Source: Chthonomonas sp. UBA2017 (lineage in GTDB: Bacteria; Armatimonadota; Fimbriimonadia; Fimbriimonadales; Fimbriimonadaceae). Taken from it: a stretch of 27,746 bases of DNA. Within the stretch, counting starts at the first letter, position 1; each line of letters starts with the position of its first letter. Location of the stretch: positions 1-27,746 of the forward strand of contig DDCB01000042.1 in the NCBI GenBank assembly GCA_002335425.1, read 5' to 3'. Positions 15,371 to 23,527 of the stretch are shown one piece after another. The notes below the pieces were generated by a model. It made no database searches. It was not told the DNA's origin and saw nothing but the letters and a program-made list of their open reading frames with translations. Made by a program: the position numbers and the translations under genes.

Positions 15371-17115
15371 AGCGGCTATTTGCGATCCACCCCGAGCTTC
15401 GGGCCGAGCTCGCTCGGCACAAAAGGCTGATCGTCCTCGGACTGATTTGTAGCGGGATTGCCGCTGGTTTGACGAGTGCGACCGTCCCCTTCGTCAAATT
15501 CATCTTAGAAGCGGTCGAGCAACGAGATGCGACCCGACTGGCTTGGCTGAGCCTGGGTGTCGTCGGCCTTTTTGGGGTGAAGTACTGGTTCACCCGGGGG
15601 CAGACCTATTACCTCAGCAAAGCGGCCGCGACCCTGACGAGTGATCTCCGCATCCGACTCTTTCAAAAGCTCCAGAGACTTCCGATGGAGTACTTCAACT
15701 CCAAGCGGAGCGGCGAGATTCAGAGTGTCCTCACCAACGACGTCAACGTTTTTCAGTCCGCCATCCAGGTCGTGCGGGACGCCATCGACGGCCCGATCAA
15801 GATCGTTTTGGGCTTTGCGATGGTCGTCGTTTTGCAGTGGCAACTTGCCTTGTCGGCGCTCGCGGTGATCCCCGTCTTAGCGTTTGTCATTCAACGCAAC
15901 GGGCGCAAGATGAAGGTCGCCCAAGCCCAAGTGCAAGACGATCTGGCGGCGATGACCGCAATGATGCAGGAAAGTTTGCAAGGGACGCGGATCATCAAGA
16001 CCTTTGCCGCGGAAGACCATGCGACGAGTCGGTTCCAGACGGCAGTCCACAAGGCTCTTGGGAGCCAAGTTCTTGCGATTCAGCGCGTGGCCACGCTGAA
16101 GCCCACGGTCGAGCTGATCGGAGCGGTCGCCTTGGCCATTGTGGTGTTGCTTTGCGGCGTGTTGGCGAGCCGAGGCGAGCTTCAGGTCAGCGATCTGGGC
16201 GCCTTTATCTTGGGGCTCGATGTCATCAATCAAGGCGCCAAGAATCTGGGCTCCTTGAACCAAAACCTCGCTCAGATTGAGGCGGCCCACGAGCGAATCC
16301 GAAGTCAGATTTTGAATGTCCCCGAGCCGCAGGCCGACCCACCCCAAACTCAGCCACTCCCGGTACTGAAAGGACGCATCGAGTTTGAAGATGTCCACTT
16401 TCAGTACCCCGACGGGACGCCTGCTCTTCGCGGGGTCAGCTTTATCATCGAGCCGGGAACATCCTTGGCCTTGGTCGGCCCGAGCGGAGCGGGAAAGAGC
16501 ACCATCGCCGACCTATTGTTGCGGTTTTACAACCCGACCCAGGGGAGAATCTTGATCGACGGGGTCGATCTGCGTGAACTCCCGGCCAGTTGGGTTCGAT
16601 CTCAGATCGGCGTCGTCCCTCAGCAGACCTTTCTTTTTGCGGGCACGGTCCGAGACAATCTGCTTTTGGGCTCGCCTGACGCGACCGACGACGAGATGTG
16701 GGAGGCCTTGGACCAGGCCCATGCGGGATTTGTCCGAGAGAGTGACCTCGGCTTGGAGTCTGAGCTCGGCGAGCGGGGCGTTCGGCTGAGCGGAGGCGAA
16801 GGTCAGCGATTGGCCATTGCCCGGGCCCTGGTCAAAAAGCCCCGGATCATGTTGCTCGATGAGGCCACGAGTAATCTGGACGTGGTGAGCGAAAAGGCGG
16901 TTCAGCAGGCGCTGGATGAGTCGATGGCCTCGCGCACCACCCTCTTCATTGCTCACCGTCTCTCGACGGCGTCTCGCGCCAGCAAAATTGTCGTTCTGCG
17001 CCAAGGTGAAGTTTTGGAGCAAGGCTCACCCGAAGAGCTTCTCAGTCGGGAGGGCGCATTTGCCGCCATGTATCGGGCCTATCGGAGCGGGGTGCTGAGT
17101 GATGCCGCCGTCTAG
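15367..17115 (+). CDS. ABC exporter, MsbA-like (fused membrane and ATPase domains)
   Basis: This 582-residue half-transporter has an N-terminal six-helix exporter domain (about 20-310) and a C-terminal ATPase. Walker A is GPSGAGKS at 371-378, the Q-loop is in VPQQTFLF, the signature is LSGGEGQR, Walker B is IMLLDEATSNLD, and the switch His is in IAHRLS. Domain order and length are those of MsbA, which flips lipid A-core across the inner membrane; related proteins export other lipids, drugs or peptides, so the symbol is withheld. It is the first large gene of a plus-strand group: the small membrane protein overlaps its start by four bases and its own end overlaps the next ATPase gene by 14 bases. 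A second, distinct MsbA-like gene is at 21656-23467. Confidence 0.9.
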   Translation: MKRLFAIHPELRAELARHKRLIVLGLICSGIAAGLTSATVPFVKFILEAVEQRDATRLAWLSLGVVGLFGVKYWFTRGQTYYLSKAAATLTSDLRIRLFQKLQRLPMEYFNSKRSGEIQSVLTNDVNVFQSAIQVVRDAIDGPIKIVLGFAMVVVLQWQLALSALAVIPVLAFVIQRNGRKMKVAQAQVQDDLAAMTAMMQESLQGTRIIKTFAAEDHATSRFQTAVHKALGSQVLAIQRVATLKPTVELIGAVALAIVVLLCGVLASRGELQVSDLGAFILGLDVINQGAKNLGSLNQNLAQIEAAHERIRSQILNVPEPQADPPQTQPLPVLKGRIEFEDVHFQYPDGTPALRGVSFIIEPGTSLALVGPSGAGKSTIADLLLRFYNPTQGRILIDGVDLRELPASWVRSQIGVVPQQTFLFAGTVRDNLLLGSPDATDDEMWEALDQAHAGFVRESDLGLESELGERGVRLSGGEGQRLAIARALVKKPRIMLLDEATSNLDVVSEKAVQQALDESMASRTTLFIAHRLSTASRASKIVVLRQGEVLEQGSPEELLSREGAFAAMYRAYRSGVLSDAAV

Positions 17116-17917
17116 CTCTTTGGGGAGTCTGGACGGTCCGCTTCTTCGGGTCGAGTCGCTTCGGTGCGGATATCCGGGCCGAGAGGTCCTCCGAGGGGTT
17201 GAGTTCGAGGTCCACCGAGGCGAAGTCGTCGCCCTTCTTGGACCCAATGGATCGGGAAAATCGACTTTGCTCCGCACGCTGAGCGGACTTCTGCCCAGCC
17301 TGGCGGGTCGGATTTCAATCTCCGGGAGAGAGATTCAACAGATCGCGCCGCGCGAGCGAGGTCAGCTCGTCGGATATGTGCCCCAAGAAGAGACTCCGGT
17401 CTTTCCCTACTCGGTCCGCGAAGTGGTTGTGATGGGCCGAATGGTTCATGGAGAGGGGTTGTGGGAGTCCGAAGATGACCTCCGGCAAGCAGAGGCAGCG
17501 ATGGCACTTGCCGACTGCTTGAGCTTGGCCGACCGCAGCATCCTGGAGCTGAGCGGAGGCGAGCGCCAGCGGGTTCTTTTGGCTCGCTGCCTCGCTCAAC
17601 AGACGCCGCTCGTCCTGCTCGACGAGCCGACGTCACATTCGGACTTTTCCCACCAAGTGGCGATGGCCGAGATTCTGTGCCGACTGGTGGGTGAAGGTCG
17701 CGGCATCTTGTTAGCGCTTCACGACTTGAACCAGGCCCTTTTGTCGGCCACTCGGTGCCTCGTGGTCAGCCAGGGTGAGATTGTTGCGGACGGGCCACCT
17801 GCGGAGGTGTTGGTTCCCGAGCTCCTGGAGACGGTTTACGGGTGCCGATTTGAGCGTGTCGTTGATTCAATGGGCAAAATCCGGGTCTTTCCCAGCCTTC
17901 CTTTAACGCCAGCCTGA
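17102..17917 (+). CDS. ABC transporter ATPase of the BtuD/FecE/HmuV type
   Basis: A 271-residue soluble ATPase from ATG 17102 (a GTG directly before it is also possible). It shows Walker A GPNGSGKST, Q-loop VPQEETPVFPYSVREVVVMGR, signature LSGGERQRVLLARCLAQ and Walker B LVLLDEPTSHSD; the family usually has SHLD, so the D-loop Leu is replaced by Ser. The long Q-loop region with VxxVVxMGR is characteristic of importers for cobalamin, haem and iron-siderophores. No BtuC-type permease or BtuF-type binding protein is in the window, so the ATPase is separated from its partners. The gene overlaps the end of the ABC exporter gene and is followed 38 bases later by the cobalamin-binding half of MetH, which makes vitamin B12 a plausible substrate. 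That is inference from context. Confidence 0.85.
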   Translation: MPPSSSLGSLDGPLLRVESLRCGYPGREVLRGVEFEVHRGEVVALLGPNGSGKSTLLRTLSGLLPSLAGRISISGREIQQIAPRERGQLVGYVPQEETPVFPYSVREVVVMGRMVHGEGLWESEDDLRQAEAAMALADCLSLADRSILELSGGERQRVLLARCLAQQTPLVLLDEPTSHSDFSHQVAMAEILCRLVGEGRGILLALHDLNQALLSATRCLVVSQGEIVADGPPAEVLVPELLETVYGCRFERVVDSMGKIRVFPSLPLTPA

Positions 17918-17940
17918 ACGGAGGCGCTCGCCGAACCGAT

Positions 17941-17946
17941 CATAAT
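17941..17946 (+). promoter_or_regulatory. Candidate -10 element close to the metH start
   Basis: CATAAT ends 9 bases before the ATG at 17956, leaving at most a few bases of leader. There is no Shine-Dalgarno in this gap. Confidence 0.3.
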
Positions 17947-17955
17947 GAAGACCAT

Positions 17956-19653
17956 ATGGCAGCTGGACCGACCGAAAGAACCGTCACTTATGATCCCTTG
18001 ATCGAACTCATGAAGCGGTTCGAGAGCGTTCGGGCGACCGACACCAGCTCCGACCCTTTTGAGGGCCTGTCGATCGAAGATCGGTTGAAGAAGCACATCG
18101 TCGACGGGATCAAGAAGAATTTGGACGCCCACCTCGAAGAGGCTCGCCAAAAGTACGCCCCGCTCGACATCATTAACGACATCTTGCTCGACGGCATGAA
18201 GACGGTCGGTGAACTTTTTGGTGCGGGCAAGATGCAGTTGCCGTTCGTCTTGCAGTCGGCCGAGGTGATGAAAACCGCGGTCGCCCACCTGGAGCCGTTC
18301 ATGGAGAAGGTCGAAGGGTCCGAAAAGGGCTCGATCCTGCTCGCCACGGTCGCAGGCGACGTTCACGACATCGGAAAGAACCTCGTGGACATCATCCTCA
18401 GCAACAACGGATATCGGGTCGTCAACATCGGCATCAAGCAACCCCTGAACAACATTTTGGATCAGTGCAAAGCCCACAACTGTCAGGCGATCGGGATGAG
18501 CGGATTGCTCGTGAAGAGCACGATCATCATGAAGGAAAACCTTCTGGAGATGAACGAGCGGGGCGATTGGCCGATTCCGGTCATTTTGGGTGGCGCCGCC
18601 TTGACTCGGGCCTATGTGGAGGTCGACCTTCGCAACCTCTATCAGGGTCGGGTCTTCTACGCTCAGGACGCCTTTGAAGGCTTGCATATCATGGAGAAGC
18701 TGAGTCAGGGAGAGGCGCAGGCTGAGGTGGCCACCGATCTGGAAGTGGACGAAGAGACTCTCGCGATCCGAACTCGGGTGAGCAGCCACCGATTGCCCGA
18801 CAGTGACCCAGAGCTTTACACCTTCACCGGGGTCAAGAGCGACACCCGCACCGATGTTCCGATCCCCCAATTGCCGTTCTACGGGTATCGAAAGCGAGAC
18901 AAGTTCGACATCTTCGAACTTTACAAGTACATTAACACGGTCGCTCTTTGGCGGGGCCAGTGGCAGTTCAAGCGCAAAGACGGCATGGATAACCCTCAGT
19001 TCGCCGCGTGGCTGGAGGAGAATGCGCGGCCTATTTTCGAGCGGATGCAACGCGAATTGGCGAGCGTCCTCAAGCCGAGAGTAGCCTGGGGTTACTTCTG
19101 GTGCAACAGCGAAGGCAACGATCTCATCATCTACGAAGAGGACGCCCAAACCGAGCGGATGCGGTTCACGTTCCCGCGCCAAAGTGATCAGCGACGCCTC
19201 TGCTTGAGTGACTTTTTCCGGCCGGTCGAGTCCGAAGAGCGAGATGTGGTGGGTTTTAGCATTGTCACCGCGGGATCTGAAGTCAGCGAGTACGAACGCA
19301 AACTCTTCAAAGACGGCAACTTCCAGGACTACCTTTATGTCCACGGGATGGGCGTGGAGACCGCCGAAGCCTTGGCCGAGTATTGGCACAAACAGATGCG
19401 GCACGAACTGGGCTACGCCCACAACGACCCCGAGGAGCTTCGTCTCCTCTTCAGCGCGAAGTATCAGGGCGCTCGCTACTCGTTCGGATACCCGGCCTGC
19501 CCAAATCTGGAAGATCAGGCGAAGCTGTTCGAGCTTCTGCGGCCCGAAGAGGTCGGCATCGAGCTGAGCGAGGAGTTTATGCTGGTTCCGGAGCAATCCA
19601 CCTCAGCGATCGTGGTTCACCACCCGGACGCGAAGTACTTTAACATCAAGTAG
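17956..19653 (+). CDS. metH: Methionine synthase, cobalamin-binding and reactivation module only (split MetH)
   Basis: MetH methylates homocysteine using methylcobalamin recharged from methyl-tetrahydrofolate. This 565-residue protein has only the C-terminal half of the roughly 1200-residue enzyme. Order: helical cap (about 40-120), B12-binding Rossmann domain with GDVHDIGKN (134-142) carrying the axial His137, MSGLLVKST (181-189) and GGAALT (212-217), then the AdoMet-dependent reactivation domain (about 290-565) ending with RYSFGYPACPNLEDQ near 507 and HHPDAKYF. The homocysteine- and folate-binding domains are absent, and the preceding gene is an unrelated ATPase, so this is not a frameshifted fusion; the N-terminal half must be encoded elsewhere. 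The frame is intact, suggesting a working subunit. The last 8 bases overlap the end of the convergent wzt gene. Confidence 0.92.
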   Translation: MAAGPTERTVTYDPLIELMKRFESVRATDTSSDPFEGLSIEDRLKKHIVDGIKKNLDAHLEEARQKYAPLDIINDILLDGMKTVGELFGAGKMQLPFVLQSAEVMKTAVAHLEPFMEKVEGSEKGSILLATVAGDVHDIGKNLVDIILSNNGYRVVNIGIKQPLNNILDQCKAHNCQAIGMSGLLVKSTIIMKENLLEMNERGDWPIPVILGGAALTRAYVEVDLRNLYQGRVFYAQDAFEGLHIMEKLSQGEAQAEVATDLEVDEETLAIRTRVSSHRLPDSDPELYTFTGVKSDTRTDVPIPQLPFYGYRKRDKFDIFELYKYINTVALWRGQWQFKRKDGMDNPQFAAWLEENARPIFERMQRELASVLKPRVAWGYFWCNSEGNDLIIYEEDAQTERMRFTFPRQSDQRRLCLSDFFRPVESEERDVVGFSIVTAGSEVSEYERKLFKDGNFQDYLYVHGMGVETAEALAEYWHKQMRHELGYAHNDPEELRLLFSAKYQGARYSFGYPACPNLEDQAKLFELLRPEEVGIELSEEFMLVPEQSTSAIVVHHPDAKYFNIK

Positions 19654-20377
19654 CGTCCATCCGGTACTGCTCGACGATCTCCTCGGGTTTGCCGGAGGCA
19701 TGGATCAGTCCGTCCTTGAGCCAGACGCACCGATCGGCCACCCGTAAGACGGAGTCGAGCTGGTGCGAGACGAATAGGATTGTGCCGCCAGCTTGGCGAA
19801 ACGACTCGATCCGCTCGTAGCACTTCTGCTCAAAGGCGTAGTCCCCTACGGCGAGGACTTCATCGACGATCAAGATGTCGGCATCGACATGGACAGCGAC
19901 GGAAAATCCGAGCCGAGCCATCATGCCGCTGCTGTACGTGCGGACCGGGGCGTCGATGTGCCGCTCCAGTTCGGCAAAAGCGACGATCTGGTCCATTCGC
20001 GCACGGACCTCCGCGCGAGTAAGCCCCAAGACCACTCCGTTGAAAACCACGTTTTCGTAGCCCGTCAAGTCCGGGTGAAATCCCGCTCCGAGCTCCAGCA
20101 GCGGAGCCATCCTGCCTCGGACCTCAATCGTGCCACGGGTCGGCTTGTAGATTCGCGCCAAGAGCGAGAGCAGGGTGGACTTTCCGGCTCCATTGCGCCC
20201 GACCAGAGCGACGCATTCACCGGGCATGACCGTCAGGTCGATGCCGCGCAAGACGGCGAGCCGCTCGACGGTCCGTCGATTCCACCAGAGCAACATCGTC
20301 TTGAGCGACCCTGCCCCCGAGTGGCTGAGCTGGAACTCTTTCTCAAGCCCGCGGACTTCTAAGATCGGCGGGCTCAT
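19646..20377 (-). CDS. wzt: ABC-type polysaccharide export ATPase (Wzt/TagH-like)
   Basis: The start is ATG 20377, which overlaps the wzm stop as ATGA, a sign of translational coupling; the frame extends upstream but that part lies over wzm. The 243-residue product has Walker A GRNGAGKST, the signature YSSGMMARLGFSVA typical of O-antigen and teichoic acid exporters (not the usual LSGGQ), Walker B ILIVDEVLAVGD and LFVSHQ. It ends shortly after the ATPase domain, so it lacks the C-terminal carbohydrate-binding domain found in Wzt proteins that check the glycan's end cap. With Wzm it would move an undecaprenyl-linked polysaccharide across the inner membrane. Confidence 0.92.
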   Translation of the reverse strand: MSPPILEVRGLEKEFQLSHSGAGSLKTMLLWWNRRTVERLAVLRGIDLTVMPGECVALVGRNGAGKSTLLSLLARIYKPTRGTIEVRGRMAPLLELGAGFHPDLTGYENVVFNGVVLGLTRAEVRARMDQIVAFAELERHIDAPVRTYSSGMMARLGFSVAVHVDADILIVDEVLAVGDYAFEQKCYERIESFRQAGGTILFVSHQLDSVLRVADRCVWLKDGLIHASGKPEEIVEQYRMDAT

Positions 20378-21231
20378 GGGCGCTCCACGAACTTCCACTT
20401 GAGGCGATTGAAAAGGGCATACCCCCCAACTAGGATCAGGACCGACACCCCCGCCGACACCCCGACCCAGGTCCAATCCAGCGGGAGGGGTTCGACTAAC
20501 TGGCCATCAACATACACTTGCTGAGGATCGAGCAGGACCTTGCGATAGGCCGTGCTGAGCATGGCGAGCGGGTTGAAGTGATAGAGCGTGTAGATCAAGT
20601 CGCCGGATTCACCGAGCTGCTTCGAGTAGCGAACGTTCTCGCTGAAATACATGATCGGGCAAAGGAAGAACATCAAATACAAGCCGACGCTCACCACGTA
20701 CTTGATGTCTTCGTAAAACGTATTTAAGCTGCTCACGAGGAGCCCGCACCCCACCGCTAGGGCAAGGTTGATGATGAGCAGGCCCGGCAAGAAGGCGATT
20801 GTTACATTGAAGGGCGACTCGCCGGGATTCAACACCCAGATGACCAGAAGATAGGCAAAGAACACGCCGAGCGCCAGCAAGAAATGGACGAAGTTGCTCA
20901 GGATCGTTGCCAGCGGGAGGATTTCGCGTGGGAAATACACCTTCTTCACCACCGGCAGCGCAACGAGGACCGATTGGGCGGAGTCCAAGATCGCAAACTG
21001 AAAGAACATGAACGGCAAGTAGGCGGCAAGAATGTAGGCCGAAAAGTTCGGAGTTGGGTTGCCGATCAGGTACTTGAAGACGACGGTCATCACGAGGACC
21101 GTCACGAGCGGATTCAGGAGCGACCAGAAGAACCCGAGCACGCTGTTTTTGTAGCGAATACGGAGCTCCCGCTCGATCATGGTCCAGAGCAGCTCTCGAA
21201 ATCGCCAGAGTTCGCGTAGTTCTGCTCGCAT
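20374..21231 (-). CDS. wzm: ABC-2 polysaccharide export permease (Wzm/TagG-like)
   Basis: A 285-residue inner-membrane protein with about six hydrophobic segments. The N-terminal amphipathic stretch ELWRFRELLWTMIERELRIRYKNSVLGFFWSLLNPL is diagnostic for the ABC-2 polysaccharide exporter family, as is VVKKVYFPREILPLATILSNF. It pairs with the ATPase encoded downstream with a four-base overlap. TATTCT is 7 bases before its ATG and no Shine-Dalgarno is visible, so wzm-wzt may have its own leaderless promoter inside the larger gene run. The substrate is probably an O-antigen-like or capsular glycan; galE at the head of the run could supply UDP-galactose for it. Confidence 0.93.
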   Translation of the reverse strand: MRAELRELWRFRELLWTMIERELRIRYKNSVLGFFWSLLNPLVTVLVMTVVFKYLIGNPTPNFSAYILAAYLPFMFFQFAILDSAQSVLVALPVVKKVYFPREILPLATILSNFVHFLLALGVFFAYLLVIWVLNPGESPFNVTIAFLPGLLIINLALAVGCGLLVSSLNTFYEDIKYVVSVGLYLMFFLCPIMYFSENVRYSKQLGESGDLIYTLYHFNPLAMLSTAYRKVLLDPQQVYVDGQLVEPLPLDWTWVGVSAGVSVLILVGGYALFNRLKWKFVERP

Positions 21232-21238
21232 TAGGCTC

Positions 21239-21244
21239 AGAATA
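21239..21244 (-). promoter_or_regulatory. Candidate leaderless -10 element for wzm
   Basis: On the minus strand TATTCT (21244-21239) ends 7 bases before the wzm ATG at 21231, in the 27-base gap after the VOC gene. Confidence 0.35.
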
Positions 21245-21258
21245 CCGGGATCGCGATC

Positions 21259-21633
21259 TCAGACGTGCTGATCGATCAAGATCGGATTTCCGTCCGGGTC
21301 TTCGAGGGTGATGAATCCGGGGCCGGACGTCGATTCATCGACCTCGGCAGTCAGCGTCACGCCCGGGACGGCTTTGAGTCGCCGCTGAATCTCGCGGACA
21401 TCCGCAAACTCGGCTTGGGGATTGCAGTGCTGGTCCCACCCGGGGTTGAACGTCAGCAGGTTCTTTTCGAACATGCCCTGAAAGAGCCCGATGACGGTCT
21501 CGCCTTGCCGCATCATCAGCCAGTTCTGACTCGCATCGCCGGCGAACGCTTCAAACCCGAGCGCCTCGTAAAACGCCTTCGATCGGGCCAAGTCTTGGAC
21601 CGACAAGCTGACGGAAAAAGAACCTAAATGCAT
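21259..21633 (-). CDS. VOC-family (glyoxalase/bleomycin-resistance fold) protein
   Basis: A 124-residue protein with the paired beta-alpha-beta-beta-beta repeats of the vicinal oxygen chelate family: it opens FSVSLSVQDLARSKAFYEALGF and ends FITLEDPDGNPILIDQHV, where the Glu in TLEDPDGN is a usual metal ligand position. Members act as glyoxalases, ring-cleavage dioxygenases, epimerases or antibiotic-binding proteins. The sequence does not say which; annotation beyond the fold would be a guess. It sits between an MsbA-like exporter and wzm in a tight minus-strand run, with TAAGAT 9 bases before its ATG. Confidence 0.88.
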   Translation of the reverse strand: MHLGSFSVSLSVQDLARSKAFYEALGFEAFAGDASQNWLMMRQGETVIGLFQGMFEKNLLTFNPGWDQHCNPQAEFADVREIQRRLKAVPGVTLTAEVDESTSGPGFITLEDPDGNPILIDQHV

Positions 21634-21655
21634 GGTGTGCCGATCTTACCTGGGG

Positions 21656-23467
21656 CTAAGATCGCACTTCGACGGGTTCAGGATCGGAGAACTGCTGCTC
21701 ATACAGCCGGGCGTAGACTCCATTTCGCGCCAAGAGCGCTCCGTGGCTTCCCCGCTCGACGATCCTCCCTTTTTCGAGGACCAAAATCTGGTCGGCGGCC
21801 AAGATCGTGCTGAGTCGGTGGGCGATGGCAAAGGTCGTTCGACCTTTCATCAGCTCCGCCAGCGAAGCCTGAATGAGCCTTTCGCTGTGCGTATCGAGCG
21901 CACTCGTCGCCTCATCAAGAATCAGAATCTTCGGGTTCTTGAGGATCGCGCGCGCGATGGCGAGGCGTTGCTTTTCGCCCCCACTGAGCTTGTATCCCCG
22001 CTCGCCAACGACGGTCTCATAGGCCTCGGGCAGACTCGCGATGTGGTCATGAATCGCCGCTGAACGGCAAGCCGCGATGAGCTCTTCATGGGTCGCATCG
22101 GGCTTGGCGATCCGAAGGTTCTCGGCGATGGTTGTGTGCATCAGGTAGGTCTCTTGAGTCACGGCTCCGACTAACTTGGTCAGACTCGCCAATTCAACAT
22201 CCCTCAAGTCGACGTCATCGAGGGCGATGGTCCCTGAGTCCGGATCATACAGACGGGGAATCAAGTAAGTGAGCGTCGTCTTCCCCGCCCCGCTCGCCCC
22301 CACTAACGCAACGAGCTGACCGGGCTCGGCGACGAAACTGATGTCAGCCAAAGTCGGCGAATCCGACTCGGGCTCATAGCGAAACTCCACGTTCTTGAAT
22401 TCGATTCGGCCTTGAGTCTGTTCGGCGAGTCGCCTTTGGGCCCCTGGGCGATCCTGGATGTCTCGCGGCAGATCGAGATACTGAAAAATCCGCTCGAAGA
22501 GCGCGAGGCTCGACATGATCTCGACCTGCGCGCTCAAAAGGCCGCTCATGGGGAAGAACAACCGAATCTGCAACCCCGTGAAGGCGACCAAAAGGCCGAC
22601 GGTGATATTCGTGTCTCCGCGACTAATCAGCAGCCAACCCGCCAGCCAATAGACCAGTGCTGGCGCGAGTTGGGTGATCATCCGGATCATCCCAAAGAAA
22701 AGGTACTGAACGACCGAGCTTTTGATCTGCCAGACCGAGAGATTCTTATTCTCGACCGCAAACCGCTGGCTGAGGAGCGACTGGTCCCCGGCGGTCTTGG
22801 TCAGAAGAATGCCGCTCACGCTGAGCGTCTCTTGCATCATCGAGTTCAGCTCCGAAGTCTGCTCCTGGGTTCCTTTGCGAACGTCCCGCGCATAGTTGCC
22901 AACCCGCTGACCGATCACCATAAAGACCGGCACCATCGCCACGCTGAGCAATGTCAGTCGCCAGTCCATCAAAACCATCGCCACGAGCGTCGAAACGACG
23001 ATGGCGATGTTCGAAACTTGGTCGGTGATGGTGTTGCTGACGACGTTTTGGACGCCTTGCACGTCGCTGATCAGCCGCGTCTGAATGTCCCCGGTCCGTG
23101 TGGACGTGAAGAACCGCAACGACATATTCTGCAGGTGGTCATAGAGCTTTTGCCGGAGCTCGCACATGATCCTCTGGCCGACGATCACGCTCCAATAGCC
23201 GTAAAGCAGCGTCATCCCGGCACCCGCCAAGACCATCAGGACGGTGTAGAGCGAATAGAGCCCGATGATGTTGAGGTCCTTTTGGGCGATCCCTTCATCG
23301 ATGATGACCTTTACCAGATAAGGTGGGGCGAGACCAAACAAAACCCCGATGAGCACCGCGACCATCGTCATGGCGACCATCGGTTTGTGGGGGGAGAAGA
23401 GACCGATGATCCGCTTGATCAGAGCCCGATCCATCTGCTTCTTGGTGGGTGCGGGTTCGTTCGTCAT
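21656..23467 (-). CDS. ABC exporter, MsbA/multidrug-type (second copy)
   Basis: A complete half-transporter of about 603 residues from ATG 23467 (MTNEPAPTKKQMDRALIKR). A TTG at 23518 with AAAGGA just before it would add 17 residues, so the start is uncertain. The N-terminal exporter domain includes a helix-loop RLISDVQGVQNVVSNT typical for this class. The ATPase shows Walker A GASGAGKTT, Q-loop VTQETYLM, signature LSGGEKQR, Walker B ILILDEATSALD and the switch region IAHRLS. It differs clearly from the exporter at 15367-17115, so the pair is not a recent duplication. It follows mlaF closely and precedes the VOC gene by 22 bases. Lipid or drug export is likely; the mlaF neighbour favours lipid. 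Confidence 0.9.
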   Translation of the reverse strand: MTNEPAPTKKQMDRALIKRIIGLFSPHKPMVAMTMVAVLIGVLFGLAPPYLVKVIIDEGIAQKDLNIIGLYSLYTVLMVLAGAGMTLLYGYWSVIVGQRIMCELRQKLYDHLQNMSLRFFTSTRTGDIQTRLISDVQGVQNVVSNTITDQVSNIAIVVSTLVAMVLMDWRLTLLSVAMVPVFMVIGQRVGNYARDVRKGTQEQTSELNSMMQETLSVSGILLTKTAGDQSLLSQRFAVENKNLSVWQIKSSVVQYLFFGMIRMITQLAPALVYWLAGWLLISRGDTNITVGLLVAFTGLQIRLFFPMSGLLSAQVEIMSSLALFERIFQYLDLPRDIQDRPGAQRRLAEQTQGRIEFKNVEFRYEPESDSPTLADISFVAEPGQLVALVGASGAGKTTLTYLIPRLYDPDSGTIALDDVDLRDVELASLTKLVGAVTQETYLMHTTIAENLRIAKPDATHEELIAACRSAAIHDHIASLPEAYETVVGERGYKLSGGEKQRLAIARAILKNPKILILDEATSALDTHSERLIQASLAELMKGRTTFAIAHRLSTILAADQILVLEKGRIVERGSHGALLARNGVYARLYEQQFSDPEPVEVRS

Positions 23468-23527
23468 CGGGGCCTGGCCTTGATCATGGACCAGGAAAGA
23501 TTCGCCTTTTCGGGGCAAATTCCTTTC

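Noticed and set aside
17836..19596. 586-residue open frame on the minus strand opposite metH
   Set aside because: It is the antisense shadow of a clear MetH coding region in G+C-rich DNA; its translation has no recognisable domain.
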